Positions 47,614-58,956 are shown, counted from the first letter of the stretch. The stretch is 64,000 nt of DNA from Anaeramoeba flamelloides (GCA_027625915.1 JANTQA010000010.1:1240001-1304000); one strand, 5' to 3'. A program made the numbers and translations. Notes: generated from the letters alone by a model not told the origin.

Positions 47614-49640
47614 TAACCATTTTTTCAGATGTGTAATAACCTAAAGAAATACTTTTTAATTTGATTATTTTTTAATCAATAATTACTAATACATTCTTAA
47701 CACCTTCAGCATATTGCTAATAATACATGATTAAATTTATAAATATAGTTTTATTTTTATTTCTTAAAATTTTTTAGATAGTTTCAAACAAATAAAATTA
47801 ATACAAATTTACAATTCTAATAAAAAAAAAAATATAATAAATATTCTCAAATAACTGATTTTTAGAATAAATATTTGTTATTTATATCATTAATATTTCA
47901 AGAAAAAAATATTATCCAATCTTTTATATTTCACCTGTTTAATAATTATTTCAGAATAAAGCACATAATCAAATTTTGATGATAAATAAGTATACAATAT
48001 TCGATTTATTTTTCTTTTATTTTTATATAATATTAAATTTTATAAGTTTATTTGTTCTCACAGACCACCAGTAATTACAAAAAATGAGATTTCATAAAAA
48101 TAAAAATTATTTCTGAATTTTTCTTTTTCAATTTTAAACCAATACTTGAAATCAAAAAGATCACTTTTTTTTTTACAGAAAATACAATTAGGAAGAAATA
48201 GAAATTCTTTTAAAAATGATAATTTATTTCTCTAAAGTTGATAAATAAGTTTAATTATCAGTTTATATCGAATTATTGTGCAAATAATTACCCAATTGCC
48301 TTTGGGAAAAAAATAAATAAAAGTTACTATCCGAAAAGACAAAATGAATTTAGAGGTGTCAAATAATCAAGTTAAAAATTTTACAGTGTGTATTTTTATT
48401 TTAAAAACAAAACTAATCTATGTTTTTTAATTTTAATCTGATTTTTTCACCTTTTTTACTACAAGATACTTGATTGAAACATAAACTAAAAACATTCTTA
48501 AAATTAGAAAATTCAATTAGAAAATTTAAAATTAATTATTTTTCTATTATAAAAGGTTATTTTTAAACACAGGATTTTAGTACTTAAATTCTTTTTTTTA
48601 AAAATTAATTGAAAGTTTGTTGTAATTCAGTGAAAAAATAATTCAATATTGAAGTCAGTATTTCGATAAAGTTTAAAAAAGCAGAACAAAAGTTAAGGAA
48701 CAAAAAATTCCAAAAATAAGCATAAATGTTTGCCTTTTACTCATATAATTTTCCAAAAAATTAATTAATTTGAAATTTTTTTAAAAAGTATTTAATTAGG
48801 TTCAAAATATGTATCATCAAGTGGTACTAAATGTATTCTTATTAAAATAACTAAGATTACAATTTTGGGTGCTTGAATTATTTTGGATATTACACTTTTA
48901 ATAGAGAAGATAGAATTTATTTGAAACCAGTTGATTTACCACTAACTTTAAAAAAACAAAACACAACTCAATGGAAAATAACAAAGCAACATATATAAAA
49001 GTATTTTGTTTTTTTATTTATTTTATTTATCCTTTACTATTGGAAATTTTCTTCATACCTTTTTCCTTTCCTTTCTTTTTAATTCAATAACTTTTTATAA
49101 ATTTAATCGATAATCTTTGTTTTATTACAACTATTATACACTATTGGTTCTATTTTTACCAATTAATTTCGTTTTTTCTTCTAATTTTTTTTTTTTTCAT
49201 TTTCCAAAAAGTTTAATTAGAAAGTCAAAAAATGATTAATAAACTTAAAAATTTTTCTGTTTTATCATACAACTTATTTTACGGTTGATGAAAAAAGGAA
49301 AAAAGGGAGATAGGAACAAAGATATAACGGTAAGATTTTTAAAACACCCACAAATAGATAAATGTATATTTATAAAATAAAATCAAAAAATACTCATATT
49401 TCTTGTAAATATTAATAAACAATACCACAAATCTAATTAAAAGGATATTTTTTTAAAAAAAAAAACAAAGAAACGACAAACTTGAAACTTTTTATTGAAA
49501 AAATAAAATTTCATTTTATTAACATCAAGACAATTTATGATTAAATTCACTAAGTAGTTCACAAAAATAATTGACTTAAACTATAGCTATTTAAAACATA
49601 TAAATTCTTTCTAATATTTTGAATAAATAAATTGATTGTT
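47614..49640. other. AT-rich spacer, nothing recognised
   Basis: No coding signal, hairpin family or repeat partner that I could support. Confidence 0.5.
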
Positions 49641-49807
49641 TACTTCGATTTGAATTCTAAACAGGAAACAATTTTCACTTCCTTTTCCAGATTTTTCTTT
49701 GCAAATAGAGTTTTCAAAGATGTAGGTTGTAATTTGTGGATCTATTTGAGAATCGAAATTGCAAAATGATAGGAATATTTTTCCTTTTTTAAATTCAAAT
49801 ACCAGTA
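49641..49807. mobile_element. family J MITE, copy 2
   Basis: The right end AAATTCAAATACCAGTAT is intact. The left end (TTCGATTTGAATTCTAAACA) is worn. Internal CAAATAGAGTT.TCAAA..TGTAGG follows copy 1. Confidence 0.55.
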
Positions 49808-49998
49808 TCAAAAAGTATTATCTTGAAACAAGTTGAAATACTGATAAACTAAAGTTCTTAATAAATGGTCCATGTGACATATGAATTTTGAATTGTATTT
49901 GTATTGTTTTGAAGTTTTTCTCCTCACAATAAAAAGTTTGCAAATAAATCATTTTTTCTCGTATTTATTTTTTCAACATTATTTTGTTAAAATGGAAA

Positions 49999-50283
49999 AT
50001 GAAAATGAAAATGAAAATCTGGAAAGAAGTAACAGATGAATTAATGAAAAAATTGGTTTCAATTATGAAAAAAAGTTTAGATTTAGTTATTAAAATGGAA
50101 GGAGAATTGATAAATGGGTTTTATAAAATTTTTAAAATTTCTATTTTTTATGTAATGATTATTTCAAAATAAATATCCCATTTTTTTTTAATTGTTTTTT
50201 TAACTTTTTTTTATTTTAAGACAAAACCTAAATATCTCTTGAGTATAGAACTGAATATTAAAATCGAAGATTTTGTATTATAA
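49999..50283 (+). CDS. small two-exon protein, unknown
   Basis: Exon 1 is 49999-50151 (first in-frame ATG, 51 codons) and exon 2 is 50221-50283 (20 codons, TAA). The 69-nt intron runs from GTAATG to a strong pyrimidine-rich acceptor TTTTATTTTAAG and is phase 0. The product is 71 aa, with an amphipathic helix (VTDELMKKLVSIMKKSLDLV) followed by ELINGFYKIFK and a second half (KPKYLLSIELNIKIEDFVL). No family recognised. Several ATGs in a GAAAAT repeat precede it, one in another frame (49992), so the start is uncertain. The clean splice signals argue for a real gene; the short length argues for caution. Confidence 0.38.
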
Positions 50284-50479
50284 TAGATAACTTCTCTTAG
50301 AAAAAATATTTTTCTTTAAAATTTGATTTTTAATGGGCAAATGATTTTGAAATCGAGTTTATATTAATGTTTAATATAATAAAAATAAACACATCATAAT
50401 GAAAAGTTGAAAATAGACAAAGTAAAAACCATTTCTAATCTAAGAAATAAAATAGAATTTAAATGTGTACTTTTTCAGA

Positions 50480-50630
50480 AAAAATGGAAAAACAAATTTG
50501 ATCTCACTGAAAAAACTTTTACTTTTCTGAGGTTTTTTTGGATCAGAATTTTTTGACACTTCACATCGACAAAATAAATAGGTAGCGAATATCACCAATA
50601 TCATGTTTTGTAAATTGAATTGTTGAAATT
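50480..50630. repeat. family E repeat
   Basis: Same-strand match to the right part of 11741-12866: CAGAAAAAATGGAAAAA, TTGATCTCACTGA and TTTTTTGACACTT..ATC in order. Confidence 0.5.
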
Positions 50631-51287
50631 GAGCAAAGATCCATAAAATAAAAAAAGCATATAAACAAATGACAACTTGAATTTAAATTATATTTAAACA
50701 AGATTTTTAAAACAAAAGAGTTCTAGTCTATCTTATTTGGTTAATACTAATTGATAACTGGGCACTTTAATTGAAACAAAATCAAAACTATCACTTTAGA
50801 CCAAAAGATTGGTTATTAAAAAAAAAAAAAAAGGAAATAATCACTTTCCAAATAATCCTTATCAATAAAATTGATCAAAATGTAAATTTTGGTTGAATTA
50901 ATAAGCGTTTTCTTCTTATTACACTATTTTTAGTTATTTAATGTTTAAAAAAAAACAACTTTTGGATCTTTCTCCACACATCTACACTTTTCAAAGTTTC
51001 TTGGTGTTGGTACAGTTCTATGTCTTTCTGTGATTTTGAAATGTAAAGCTAATTTTTTAGCAAGAAAAATAGGTAGATAATTGAAAAACTAATATTTTGA
51101 TAAAAGCTAAACAATTAAAATCAACTACACTATAAAAGTAAATGTATGATAACTTTTCAACACGAAACAAATGAGAATGTCAAAAATTGATATTATTAAA
51201 TAAAAATAATTTTCATTCATTTTTTTTCAATTATCAACTATTAAAAAATAGAGATATCAATACCAAAATCAAAATCAAAATCAAAAT

Positions 51288-51851
51288 ATGGAACAAGTAA
51301 TTTCAAAATTGCCAAAAAACACAGATAACCCACTTCCAAAATTAGTCGATCTTAATAAGGATGATCTTATCATACAAGACACACAAGATTTTCTTCAATA
51401 TCCGGTAGAACTTAAGAAGAAAGGGGATAATACCATTTCAATCATAGGAAACTCAACAAGTAACACCAACAAAGAACAAAAAATAATTGAAGAGAACAAA
51501 TTTGTTATGAAAAGACAAATTCAATCAAATTTTAGTAATGATCAATATTCGGTTCTTGAAAAAGCCAGAATGAATTTCCAAAATAAAGAAAAGAATTTGG
51601 ATCAAAAAATGATTGATCAGAAGATGCTTTCTGATCTTGTTGAAGAAGGTTTAATACCGGAGAATTCAAAAGAAAATGATCTTCAAAAGAACAATGATAA
51701 TTCTGAATGGATCGAAATCTCAAGTTTTGATTTAATTAGGAAGAAAAGAGAGCAAAAGTTCCATCACAGAAGAAGAAAATTGAAGGCTCAATGGGTAGAA
51801 GTCAAGAAAACAAAGAAAACGAAGAAAAAGAAAAAAACAACCAACAAATAA
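51288..51851 (+). CDS. basic, probably nuclear protein, unknown family
   Basis: ATG at 51288 directly follows four CAAAAT/TCAAAA hexamer units; TAA at 51849. The 187-aa product has an N-terminal part with LPKLVDLNKDDLIIQDTQDF, a helical middle (KNLDQKMIDQKMLSDLVEEG) and a strongly basic C terminus (KREQKFHHRRRKLKAQW, then Lys/Thr repeats) that looks like a nuclear or nucleolar signal. Such layouts are common among ribosome-biogenesis and chromatin proteins, but I see no diagnostic motif. Single exon; codon use matches the recognised genes. Confidence 0.6.
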   Translation: MEQVISKLPKNTDNPLPKLVDLNKDDLIIQDTQDFLQYPVELKKKGDNTISIIGNSTSNTNKEQKIIEENKFVMKRQIQSNFSNDQYSVLEKARMNFQNKEKNLDQKMIDQKMLSDLVEEGLIPENSKENDLQKNNDNSEWIEISSFDLIRKKREQKFHHRRRKLKAQWVEVKKTKKTKKKKKTTNK

Positions 51852-52467
51852 TGCTGAAGAATCTTTATAAAAAAGTGGAAATACAAAATTTAACAAAAGT
51901 GTACATACTAGCATTTTTTTGATCTTTATTAAATTTTGTGTCTTCACATCTCAAAGATTGTCTTTATTACATGATTTAAACCTTTTTATTAATTTAAATA
52001 TAATTTAATTATCCTTGAGGACATTGTAAAAAAGTGTTATCAAAAAATTGTTTAAAAGAGGGTAATAAATATCTCTACTAAAGTTTGTTGATTGTTTTCA
52101 ATATACTTTTTTGAATCGAGATGGATAAATTATTAAAATGTAATAAATCAATCTTTATGAACATAAATAAAAAGAAAAAAAATATATTTTTGATCTATCT
52201 TAATTAATGAAACAAAAAGGTTTTTTTTGCTAATAGTTAACTTTTTAAATTGAATTCTGAATTTATTCTCAAACTAAATAGAGTCACTTGTCAATATCTG
52301 AAGATTAGTATCAAGTAAATGAGTTAATGAAACAATTATTGAAAAAAAAAGTTAGACATTTTTTTTTTTTGAGATATGAAAAATTTAATTGTAAATTTTC
52401 ACTTTTACGGAAAAAAATTGGGTAACGGAAAAAAGGTGAGACACTTATTTTGTCAAAAATTAAAAAT
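51852..52467. other. spacer, nothing recognised
   Basis: AT-rich sequence between the basic-protein gene and the orphan exon. Confidence 0.5.
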
Positions 52468-52624
52468 TTAATTGTTCACATTAGGAAAATAGATCAAATT
52501 CATAAGCATTTTTTGAGGTTGACCAGAATACAAATGAGGACAAAATGTTTTAATAAGTGTAGAATCTAATTTTGTTTTTTTTTTTATTTTGTTTTCAATT
52601 TCATCAAGATCCTTTCGGCTGATT
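52468..52624 (-). CDS. orphan terminal exon, unknown
   Basis: Open from an acceptor (TTTTTACTAG) at 52624 to a TAA at 52468: 51 residues including ISRKDLDEIENKIKKKTKLD and IKTFCPHLYSGQPQKMLMNL. Base composition is clearly less AT-rich than around it. A possible preceding exon (about 52695-52750, NIQENCLRSKFLDLNCLKN) is bounded by AATTCAG and GTTAGT, but its phase does not join cleanly. The Harbinger element begins about 110 bp further upstream and may have cut the gene. Confidence 0.32.
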
Positions 52625-52861
52625 CTAGTAAAAATTAAAAAATTAATTTTTAATTATAAAAAGTTGAAAAAATGAGTTAAACTAACATTTTTCAGACAAT
52701 TCAGATCTAAGAATTTAGACCTTAAGCAATTTTCCTGAATATTTAATCTGAATTATTTTAATTATAATTTGAGAAAAAAAATTCTATTCTTTTTAAGGGA
52801 ATTAGAGATATTCGCATACATTTTAAAAATTATGAAATACTACTCATTTTATAAAAAAGAT

Positions 52862-54650
52862 TCATTTTCACTTCATTAATTATTTTCATGAATTTGATAA
52901 TTTAATGAAAAATTCATTATTTGTGAAAAATAAACAAATTCATGAAAATATCTGAACTCGTGAAAAACTTCGAGAATATTGTAAAAAAATGAGTATTATT
53001 TTCAAATTCTGATTTAGTTGAATCAAAATAAAAAGTTAATAAAATATATAAATCTCATGAGTTTTGAATTTATTTTTATTGTATTAAAGAACAATTGATT
53101 GAATTAAAAAATAATTAAAATGTCAAGAATTAAAAAAAAATATAAGTGAATATTAATTTCTTCTAATAGGGTGTCCACATCTGATATGGTAATTGGTAAG
53201 TGCAATTGAAATTCCGATAACTTTATTGTGGAAATCACCAATTTCATTTCTCCATCTATCTGTTGTAACACGATTTCTATTTTTTTAATCTCCCATAAAA
53301 TTGTTCAATTATTACTCTGTGTTTTCCAATTAATCTATTAAAATCATTTTGTTCTTCTGTGAGATTTTCTCGTTTTCCAAAATGCGGAATAAAAATTTTT
53401 TATTTCATTAACTCCTTTCTATCCCTTATCAACCATTAAATCTAGTGGCTCTTCAATTTGACTCTCTTCATTTTCTTTATGAAAAAAATTTTCAATTTCT
53501 CCAGGATAACTTCTATCGAAAATTTTTTTATCGTGTTTACGACCATTTACCCCAGTTACATAATGCATAACTAATCCAGAACAACTATTAATTGTTTGGG
53601 TTTTTATACAATGAAACTTATGTTTTCCCGAATAAAATCTGAAAAAAAATTATTTAATTTTTTTTTAAAAGTTTACAATTAAGAATTTGTTCAATATATC
53701 AAATAAAAAGAGAAGTTTTGTTTCAAATTATTGTTTTTTTTTTGCAAAAAAATTAAAAAGTGAGAAAAGTTGTTGAGAACCGAATAATATTTATTTTCGA
53801 AAATACAAAGTAAGAATAATAAATTACCTTTTTTGCCTTCTTTTGGGTTTATTAATTCTATGAACAGTACAATCAATTACTGCAACAACAGTTGGAAAAT
53901 TCACAAATAAAGAATTTTCTTCCTTTTGTTTCTTAAACCCAATCCAATATATTTGGTCATGAACTAAAATGTCATGACATTTAAATATTGTATCAACTAC
54001 TAAATCATGACACCAGGCTTTGGAAATCCCAAAATTTGTTGATAATATTTCATATTTATCATAATTCCTCAACCAAGATAAGGTTAAAAGAAAAATTGTT
54101 TTATTACCCGGCATTTGTTTATAATTTCTTATACCTCCTCGTCTACCACCTCTACCCTTTTGTCTAAATTTTTTTTTAACTTTTGAAAATAAATCGTTAA
54201 ATTCGTCAAAATCAAATCCTGAGATAATTTTCAATAAATCTCTATTGTTATTATTTTTAAATTTTGACCAAATTATATTTGGTATTACAACAATAATATT
54301 TTCATTAACAGGTTCTTCATTTTCGATATTTCTCCGATTTCCCCAATGTTCTGGTAGAATGAGTTCTTCTTCATTTTCGAGCTCAATTTCGATGTTCATC
54401 AACTCCAAAAAAATAAAAATAATAATGATAATAAAATGATTTTGAAAATAATATTTTTTCCAAATCTTAGATAACTTAATTTTTTTGAGTTGATTTATTT
54501 ACTTTCAGTTATATATAATTAATTTCTGAATTTAATTTTAATTCATGAAAATTAACGAACTCGTGAAAAACTAAAAATTTCTGAAAATCTAATATTTTAT
54601 GAAAACAATTTTTTTGATGAAAATCTCTATTGAATAAAGTGAAAATGGAC
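52862..54650 (-). mobile_element. PIF/Harbinger DNA transposon, decayed
   Basis: The ends share an inverted repeat of about 40 bp (CATTTTCACTT.ATT.AAT...ATTTTCAT.AA). Just inside, a direct subterminal motif AACTCGTGAAAAACT occurs near both ends (about 52955 and 54560). One transposase gene fills the middle. The Myb-like second gene of complete Harbingers was not seen. The exact target duplication could not be fixed. Confidence 0.65.
53153..54399 (-). pseudogene. Harbinger transposase (DDE_Tnp_4 type) with an intron
   Basis: Exon 1 runs from ATG 54399 to 53828 and exon 2 from 53638 to 53153, with an intron of 189 nt (GTAATT...TTTTTTCAG). Across the join: AVIDCTVHRINKPKRRQKR then FYSGKHKFHCIKTQ, the conserved DDE_Tnp_4 core with the first catalytic Asp. 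Next come GLVMHYVTGVNGRKHDKKIF (second Asp) and LMVDKG. A TAG replaces the Tyr of DKGYKG, and frame changes occur further on. RLIGKHRVIIEQFYGRLKK (with the final Glu) and ALTNYHIRCGHP are still readable. It is therefore inactive. Exon 1 begins with an acidic stretch and has a basic GRGGRRGG patch. Confidence 0.8.
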
Positions 54651-55553
54651 ATTTTTGGAATCTTCGATTTTTCAATTTCAAATCTTAATATTACCTGATA
54701 ATTTCATTTTTTTTTAAAAAAAATCATCATATAACAGTTGAAGAATCAATTTTCTAAGCATGGAAGTTATTTCCAATAAAGAGTCTTATTGATTTTTAAA
54801 TATCTTTATTAAAATTGATTCTAAAATTACCTTCCCAATATAAGAGAAAATTCACAATTGTTATTTTTTATTATTTGTTTTTTCATTATCATTCAGTTTG
54901 TTAATTTGTAATATATTACTTTAATTGAATATATGAAGTTTTCTATTTGTACAATTTAAGAGCTGTTTCTTCTTTGTTGAATTCCTATTTATTTTTTTAT
55001 TTTTGATACGAAAAATAATTATTCCAAAAGAGATTTAATCTTTAGAATTTCCAAATAGAAGAACAATCTTATAAATGTATTTTAATATTAAAATAATTTT
55101 GTATATTTTCCATATTTTAACTTTTTTTATTAAAATTTTTAGTGTATTATTTTTTCCTTCAAAAAAAGTTCATTTTTTTTTTTTTTCGTTTTTTTCAAAA
55201 TATTTAATGTAGATATCATGTAATAAATTTAATATATGTTGTATCAACTATTATTAAATTTTTTTATGTATTTTATACTTAATTTTTAGAATAAATCCAC
55301 TAACAAGAGTAATTTTTATTAAAAAGTAAAAAAAAAAAAATGTCCATCTTTTTTGGAATTAAGGTACGTATTTGTACTTTTAAACCATTTTCAAGTCAAA
55401 GAGACAAGTTACACTAAGTTTATTTTGTGTTTATAAAAGAGCTTAAATAGATATTAGAAGAAAAAAAAATTAAGAGACAATCCAGAATTAAAATCATTCT
55501 TTAACATTTTTTCATATTTTTACTTTTTTTTTTTTTTATTGATTTTTTTGATA
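54651..55553. other. AT-rich spacer
   Basis: The stretch at 55383-55500 resembles 15955-16060 (AACCATTTTCAAGTCAAAG), a further weak dispersed repeat. No gene seen. Confidence 0.45.
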
Positions 55554-55749
55554 CAGTCAGTTCCAATTTTAAGGCACAAACTTGCAACGAAATTTAAGGC
55601 ACACAAAAAATCTCAAATAAAAGCACAAAATTTATAATTTTTTATTTTACAATTTATTTTCCTAGAGGTGAATTTTGTTCCTTAATTTGATATTTTTATT
55701 GTGCCTTAAATTTCGATGAAAGTTTGTGCCTTAAAAGTGAAACTGACTG
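55554..55749. mobile_element. complete 196-bp TA-flanked MITE with CAGTCAGTT ends
   Basis: CAGTCAGTTCCAATTTTAAG at the left is mirrored by CTTAAAAGTGAAACTGACTG at the right. Terminal repeats of about 50 bp contain AAATTTAAGGCACA. TA duplications are present at 55552-55553 and 55750-55751. Structure fits a Tc1/mariner-driven MITE. Worn relatives are at 17243-17425, 38145-38290 and near 24399. Confidence 0.75.
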
Positions 55750-57204
55750 TATCTAATTAATTTACAATTGTTTTTTTATTGCAAGATAAATAGTTACTTT
55801 GTAAAAATATATTATTCTACTGTAATTAAACAATCTAAATGATTGTAGATAAATTATATTTAATATAATTAGTATTTTATTTGATCTACAATTTAAGATG
55901 AAATATAAGTATTCTTGTTTTTTCTCAATAGGTAACGAAGAATTCGAGTTTTTCAATAAGTAAATCTATTGATTAATAAGTTTTTTTTTCAAATGGGTAT
56001 CAACTATTCTCTGATTTGTATTTTTCTACTTATTCCTTATTTGTTCTTCAAAGTATAATTCTAAAAAATAATCGATATTTAAAAAAAAAATATTGGACAC
56101 CTTTGATTGAAACAAAGCTTATTATATTTATATACACTTTGATTAATTCCAAGTATCATAATAAACACTTTTCTTGAATCCAAACATAATCCCATAAAAC
56201 CAAAAAATGAAACAAAAAATAATGTTCAAAAAATACAAAAGTTTACTTATTCGGACATGATTTTGTTTTTTCGAAAATAGAGTTATTAAAAGATATTTTG
56301 TTTTCAAACTTTAAATATCTTGTGGTAACCAAAAAAATCCTTTTCAGTAATGTTCTCACAAATAAAATTTTCAAAAATAGTAAAATGCTCTACTTAAAAA
56401 TTATTGTTATTTTCGAATTAAAAAAATTGAATTTTCTCTTATAAGTTGCAATAATAAGCAAAAATTTAATTATCATAAAAAAAAACCCTTTTCACTCTGA
56501 TCATTTTTAAAAAATAAGTGACAAGAGTTTTAAAAAGTGTTTCTCAAATTTCTTAACAAAAGGAACCAAAAAATTTATACAACAAGTTTTAAAAAATTTT
56601 GTTCGTAACTTTTTTAAAACAGTTGTAATTGAAGATCTTTGGTTCTTTTCACTTGGTTTATTGATTATAAATTATTTGAGAACCTTTATTGAATCGTATT
56701 GATTCAACAAATCAGTTTTGTTGTAAAGTAAATTCAATTAAAAATATTTGTATTTTAAAGATTTGAAATTCCAATTCTTAACAAATCAAGTGAAAAATAG
56801 AGTGTTAATTTTGCTTTCATTTCTTGGTCTTCTCAATCATGAAAAATTTTTTACTAAACAAAACTAAATATTTGATTATTTTTTACTTTTTGATAATCTC
56901 TCTTGTAATAAATACTATTGGTTAATAAAAGATCTTGGATCACAAATTATTTTTCGAGATATTTTACAATTTAAGTTGGAAAAACCCCAATTTTCCAGCT
57001 TCGATTAAATTTTTTTTCAAATTTAATATTAAAAAAATTGAATATTTTGTTTTTCACAGTTAACATGTTATAATTATATATTTTAAAAGCATTTTAAATT
57101 TAATAAATATCTTTAAATGGTATAATCAATTATTTTGACCATTAAAGAATTATTTATTGGTTTAAATTTGACAAAATATTTTTTTTTTGATTTTTTTTTA
57201 GTTG
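55750..57204. other. AT-rich spacer with a foldback
   Basis: AACAAATCAAGTGAAAAATA near 56780 pairs loosely with TTCTTTTCACTTGGTTTATT near 56645. A 63-codon open + frame ending at about 56700 has no ATG and no recognised family. Confidence 0.4.
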
Positions 57205-57360
57205 GTTTTTTTTACTTTTTGAAATAAACCGAAAATTTATTAAATTTTCGGTTTATTCCAAAAAGTAAAAAAAAAAAAAACGCTATTAGCTTTTCCTGAA
57301 TTTAAAAGAATTGAGTAAACTCTTTGATTTTTCTCAAGTCTTTTGAATTATGGAAAAGCT
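57205..57360. repeat. twin-hairpin element, copy 2 (inverted order)
   Basis: A hairpin of about 35-bp stem (TACTTTTTGAAATAAACCGA with its mirror) is followed by a second with ends AGCTTTTCC and GGAAAAGCT. This is the same pair as at 6521-6677 in the opposite order. Confidence 0.6.
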
Positions 57361-57415
57361 AGGATATGGGATATTTATGATAAGAAATTTTTTTTCTCTA
57401 TTTCAGTTTTATTAG

Positions 57416-57662
57416 ATGAATAGAGCATTTTCAAAACTATTCGTTATTATCTATCAAAGTAAAATATCTCATAGTTTAATTAAACTAAAATTCATTTTCT
57501 TCCGTTTATTTGAAATTTCTTGCCTGAAAAAATACCCTTTTTTCTTGACTAGAGACTTTTAAAAATGGTGGCTATACTAACAACAATAAATACAATATCC
57601 TCATGAAATCGAAGCTCTGTAATTTTGATTATATTGCGAGTAAACTTTATTATTCAAGATGA
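57416..57662 (+). CDS. possible small two-exon protein, unknown
   Basis: Exon 1 is 57416-57458 (ATG; MNRAFSKLFVIIYQ) with donor GTAAAA. Exon 2 from 57553 follows a good acceptor (CCCTTTTTTCTTGACTAG) and joins in phase to TFKNGGYTNNNKYNILMKSK and LCNFDYIASKLYYSR, stop TGA at 57660-57662. A GTAAAC inside exon 2 and a later TTTTTTCAG could be a further intron, ending the protein at IAS. About 50 aa, no family recognised. Confidence 0.3.
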
Positions 57663-58131
57663 AAGGTTAATTAACGTAGTAGTTTTGTCTAACTTTTATT
57701 TTTTTCAATTTTATTTTTTCAGGCTAGTGTTGTGAAGATCCAATTTTTTTGGGAAATTGAAACGAAAGAATTTTTATTAAATTAGAAAATGAAGTTTTTT
57801 GAAAGTTTTTTAGTATTCACAGAAACAATAATATGAAAAATTAAAAGTGGACTTCATAAGATTTTGTGTTTCTGTGAGAAACCAAATGAGTTCTTATGTC
57901 CAAGACCTTAAAATTTAAGTTTTTTAATCCCCAATATAGTTAATCCAATTTTGAGCAACTAGTTTTTTTTTATAACTGTGGCTGTTGAAAACAAAAGGAA
58001 ACCAAATAATTCAACGACAAACTTGAAAGTATATAAACTAGTTTGTCGGATTCTATAGTTCCACCCAACAAAAAATCAGAAAGCAAATTACTGTATTAAA
58101 CTTTTATTTTTAAAAAATGGGATCTAGCCCA
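57663..58131. other. spacer, nothing recognised
   Basis: AT-rich; downstream of RNASEH2C on its strand. Confidence 0.5.
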
Positions 58132-58734
58132 TTAATTAATATCTTCAGTTTGGTGAACAATCTCAGAGAATTCTAACCAATCAGGCCATCGGTTTTTTAG
58201 AAGTTCAAGGCCTTCTTCTTCAACGTCTTCTTCGTGCTCCCATTTAAGATATGAATCAAATTGATCAGAAATGATCCATTTTTCTGTTGATTGAGGATCA
58301 AAAAACTGGGGATTATCCAGAGGCAATCCTTTAGTTGATGTTGTTTTATCACTTTCATAATCTTCGTCATCTTCTTCTTCTTCTTCTTCTTCTTCTTCTT
58401 CTTCTTCTTTTATTTCTTTTTCATTTTTATTTACTTTATTTTTTTTTGTTTCTTTTTCATTGTCGTTAACGTTAGTATTTTTTTTACGAAGATCATAGAT
58501 TATTCCTGTATTGCTTTTCGTTTTGGTATTCTTGTCTAACTTTTCAAAAATAAAACCATTGGTGTTTGGCGGTAACTTGACTTCTTGTGATTTTACTTCA
58601 CGTCCACGAAAGGCAGAGATCCCATTATTATCTAAATTGAAGAACGAAGAAATGGGCGCTTGTCCTGTGTAACAAATCTCAAAAGGGAGCCATTGTGGTT
58701 TTATTTTTTGATTTGTTTTTTCATTTTGGTTCAT
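58132..58734 (-). CDS. RNASEH2C: ribonuclease H2 subunit C
   Basis: Single exon, ATG 58734 to TAA 58132, 200 aa. LPFEICYTGQAPISSFF, then SAFRGREVKSQEVKLPPNTN and GFIFEK, match the RNASEH2C triple-barrel start (LPCEV..DGPAPV..FF, SFRGR.L.GEEV.VPPG..GYV). The last 50 residues (SDQFDSYLKWEHEED, RWPDWLEFSEIVHQ) match the C-terminal block (F..F..W.....P......AL.WP.LA..IH). Between them is a charged linker with a Glu run of about 13 (58374-58410) that replaces the shorter human loop. The subunit scaffolds the RNase H2 complex, which removes ribonucleotides and RNA from DNA in the nucleus. The A and B subunits are not in this window. Confidence 0.85.
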   Translation of the reverse strand: MNQNEKTNQKIKPQWLPFEICYTGQAPISSFFNLDNNGISAFRGREVKSQEVKLPPNTNGFIFEKLDKNTKTKSNTGIIYDLRKKNTNVNDNEKETKKNKVNKNEKEIKEEEEEEEEEEEEDDEDYESDKTTSTKGLPLDNPQFFDPQSTEKWIISDQFDSYLKWEHEEDVEEEGLELLKNRWPDWLEFSEIVHQTEDIN

Positions 58735-58956
58735 TGTGAGGAAGGAAGGCTTATTCTATGAAAATTTATTTGAAAATGCAAAAAATGAAATTTTCATATA
58801 TTTTTGGATACTATTCAAGTTCTACTATGTCTTCTGTATTTGTTTTTTACAAAACGTAATAGGGTACTTATTCGAAATATAATTCAATTAAGCCTGAGAG
58901 ACAAATTTCATTTTGGACTCCTATATAATCAGTTATTATTTTTCAATAGAATTTAT

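Noticed and set aside
50780-51220. Possible minus-strand spliced gene (MNENYFYLIISIFDIL, SKSQKDIELYQHQETLKS)
   Set aside because: Two incompatible frames through the same exon both stay open and need 34- and 51-nt introns. Too much freedom to be convincing.
17829-58734. A replication/repair gene cluster (POLD3, RAD51C, RNASEH2C)
   Set aside because: The genes are tens of kb apart, on different strands, with unrelated genes between; chance placement is enough.
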